A DNA stretch of 64,000 nt from NCBI RefSeq assembly GCF_001434575.1, contig NZ_AZDA01000001.1, positions 30,217 to 94,216 of the forward strand, in the 5' to 3' direction. Made by a program: the position numbers and the translations under genes. The stretch comes from Loigolactobacillus bifermentans DSM 20003. Lineage in GTDB: Bacteria > Bacillota > Bacilli > Lactobacillales > Lactobacillaceae. Below the pieces are notes generated by a model that was not told the DNA's origin, did not search any database, and worked only from the letters and a program-made list of their open reading frames with translations. Shown one piece after another: positions 62,301-64,000 of the stretch (position 1 is the stretch's first letter; each line of letters starts with the position of its first letter).

Positions 62301-63761
62301 TTATTTAGATTCTGGATCAACTCCAGAGTTGTCACCATATTGAAATTCCAATTGAATCTGTTCCAGAGATTTGCCACGTGTTTCTGGCGCGTACTTCAAG
62401 GTGAAAATAAATGACAGTAAATTGAAAATAACAAATACTAGAAAAGTAAACGTCATTCCGATATGTGCCAGTAGGATTGGAAACACGTAGCCGACTAAGA
62501 AATTAGAGAGCCACAGGAAAAAAGTTGCAATGCCCATTCCCAGTCCGCGTAGATTTTGTGGAAATATCTCGGATAATAGTAGCCAAACCAGGGGTGAGAT
62601 ACAGCCTTGAAAAAAGCCTAAAAAGAGCATAGTGCTGAAAATTACAAAAAATGGTAAGAGTGGTGAGGTGTTCAAAGTTGCTGAAATAACCACGATTAAA
62701 AGTAATGAGAAAGTTGTACCGATGATACCAACCGTCAACATTTTGCGACGATTGACACGATTCATTAAAGACATACCCACAAGAGTTGCCACAACAGAAA
62801 CAATGCCATTGAAGATATTGGCGATTAAGGCTGCATTATGGGCAAACCCTGCTGCTGTCAAAATAGTCGTACCATAGTACATCATGATGTTGATGCCAAT
62901 AACTTGTTGCATGACACCTAAGCCAATACCGATTAAAACTAAGCGGCGGATCCAAGGAATCTTTAAATCTTTAAAAGTCGCCTGCTTAATCTCTTTTTCT
63001 TGGCTCAATGCATTTTGAATCTCTTTGATTTCTGCATGACAAGCTGTTGGCTGCGCTCTAATATTGGTGAGCGTTTCAAAGGCTTCTTGAACGCGATTTT
63101 TCATTACTAACCAACGTGGAGATTCGGGAATGAAAAATAGACCAAAAAATAGAATCACAGCAGGTATCACACCAAAGGCAATCATATAACGCCAAATATT
63201 ATCAGTATGGCTAAACAGATTACCTAAAATGGCATTGATTACAAAAGCAATCAATTGCCCAGCAACAATCATTAATTCATTTTGAGTTACTAAACGTCCA
63301 CGAATATCTGGTGTTGATATTTCGGCCAGATAAGTTGGTACGATAACGGAAGTACCGCCTACGGCAAGTCCTAATAAGACGCGGAAAATAATCATTGTCA
63401 CTGCGCTACGTGCAACTGCACAGGTAATGGTAAAAATCAAAAAGAAAACGGCTAAATAACGCAACAGACCGCGGCGACCTAGTCGATCGAGTAGCCGGCC
63501 TGCAAAAATGGCACCAAAGGCCGCACCTAAGGTGATACCACTTGTGACAAGCCCTTCAGTGGCAGGGCTTAAATTAAGCTCACTTGGTTTAGACATGTAG
63601 CCAATGGCACCATTGATGACACCGGTGTTGATTCCGAATAAAAGACCGCCTAGTGTTGAAATTAGGGCAATATTACGCAGACGTTTACGAGCGACCTGTG
63701 CTGCTTTATCGGCTACTGAATCTATTTTATTTGATTCAGTGGCTATTTTTGTTAGGCGCAT
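62301..63761 (-). CDS. sugar/inositol porter (MFS)
   Basis: A 12-helix proton symporter of the sugar porter family. Signature motifs are GRLLDRLGRRGLLR between helices 2 and 3, VPTYLAEISTPDIRGRLVTQNEL after helix 4, FIPESPRWLV in the central loop, and APETRGKSLEQI at the C-terminus. 486 residues. Resembles IolT-type inositol transporters. It is the first gene of the minus-strand operon; the ATG follows GGGAGATG. Confidence 0.87.
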   Translation of the reverse strand: MRLTKIATESNKIDSVADKAAQVARKRLRNIALISTLGGLLFGINTGVINGAIGYMSKPSELNLSPATEGLVTSGITLGAAFGAIFAGRLLDRLGRRGLLRYLAVFFLIFTITCAVARSAVTMIIFRVLLGLAVGGTSVIVPTYLAEISTPDIRGRLVTQNELMIVAGQLIAFVINAILGNLFSHTDNIWRYMIAFGVIPAVILFFGLFFIPESPRWLVMKNRVQEAFETLTNIRAQPTACHAEIKEIQNALSQEKEIKQATFKDLKIPWIRRLVLIGIGLGVMQQVIGINIMMYYGTTILTAAGFAHNAALIANIFNGIVSVVATLVGMSLMNRVNRRKMLTVGIIGTTFSLLLIVVISATLNTSPLLPFFVIFSTMLFLGFFQGCISPLVWLLLSEIFPQNLRGLGMGIATFFLWLSNFLVGYVFPILLAHIGMTFTFLVFVIFNLLSFIFTLKYAPETRGKSLEQIQLEFQYGDNSGVDPESK

Positions 63762-63818
63762 TAATGTTCATCTCCCAGTTTGCTTAAATTGGTTAACGTC
63801 AGTAAAAGCCAAGTGACA

Positions 63819-63835
63819 TAGTGTCGTGTACACTA
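63819..63835. promoter_or_regulatory. candidate operator of the inositol-type operon
   Basis: TAGTGTCGTGTACACTA has perfect six-base arms (TAGTGT/ACACTA). It lies about 43 bases downstream of the predicted start point on the minus strand, suited to a roadblock repressor. No regulator gene is in the window. Confidence 0.45.
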
Positions 63836-63884
63836 AATTCATAAAAATACAATCTTGGATTGGTGATCAAATATCATCGATTTG

Positions 63885-63913
63885 ATTATTTCACGAGAGA
63901 TTGTGAATGTCAA
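63885..63913 (-). promoter_or_regulatory. promoter of the inositol-type operon
   Basis: On the minus strand a consensus TTGACA and AATAAT are 17 bases apart. Confidence 0.65.
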
Positions 63914-63924
63914 TGCTAATTTTA

Positions 63925-63934
63925 AAAGCGCTTT
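63925..63934 (-). promoter_or_regulatory. cre-like site upstream of the inositol-type promoter
   Basis: AAAGCGCTTT, a perfect palindrome with the core seen at 21009, lies just upstream of the -35. It may bind CcpA. Confidence 0.35.
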
Positions 63935-64000
63935 ATTAAATAAAAAACCTGAATTATTCACCATAAGTTCTCCAAGTACAGTGTCACCCCGGTATCATGG

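Overview
The window is chromosomal DNA of a low-to-middle GC Gram-positive lactic acid bacterium. Family Lactobacillaceae is the best fit: CggR-headed glycolytic operon, comG operon, cdaA-cdaR-glmM, a tmRNA tag reading AKNNNSYALAA, ISL3- and IS200-type relics, and frequent TTG/GTG starts with strong ribosome binding sites. Species cannot be fixed from sequence alone.

Bases 1-37,500 are mostly conserved housekeeping. In order: a tRNA-Arg, rpoN, cggR-gapA-pgk-tpiA (no enolase follows), secG-rnr-smpB, an unassigned structured RNA, an acetyltransferase, ung, pta, tsaE, two nucleases, murB, a Na+/H+ antiporter, a first polyamine ABC transporter (potABCD), cdaA-cdaR-glmM, glmS behind two NagR-like operators, a YebC-family gene, a complete comGA-GG operon, a methyltransferase and ackA.

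Bases 37,500-52,370 form an amine-metabolism island: an amino-acid permease, ssrA, an ISL3 relic, a LuxR-type regulator, and an 11-kb run of a second polyamine ABC transporter with an embedded P-II-like protein, an amidohydrolase, putrescine aminotransferase, agmatine deiminase, N-carbamoylputrescine amidase and an aspartase. Together these would take up polyamines and turn agmatine into putrescine and then 4-aminobutanal. In front of the permease, and again in front of potA and potB of this transporter, lies a repeated RNA module. It has a hairpin, a conserved linker, a GNRA-loop hairpin and a long-range six-pair stem whose 3' strand is usually the Shine-Dalgarno sequence. The copies differ by compensating base changes. 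This is the strongest candidate for an undescribed regulatory system.

Bases 52,370-58,130 hold a dead IS200-type element, then a TPP riboswitch with its terminator, followed by an NCS2 permease, a LuxE-like acyl-protein synthetase, a LuxC-like acyl reductase and a short-chain dehydrogenase. Import plus a carboxylate-to-alcohol reductive route under thiamine control suggests salvage of an oxidised thiamine precursor. This is the second strong candidate.

Bases 58,285-64,000, on the minus strand, carry a putative inositol-type operon: sugar porter, inositol dehydrogenase-like, HbpS/GlcG-like, quinone oxidoreductase-like, nucleoside hydrolase and a small monooxygenase.
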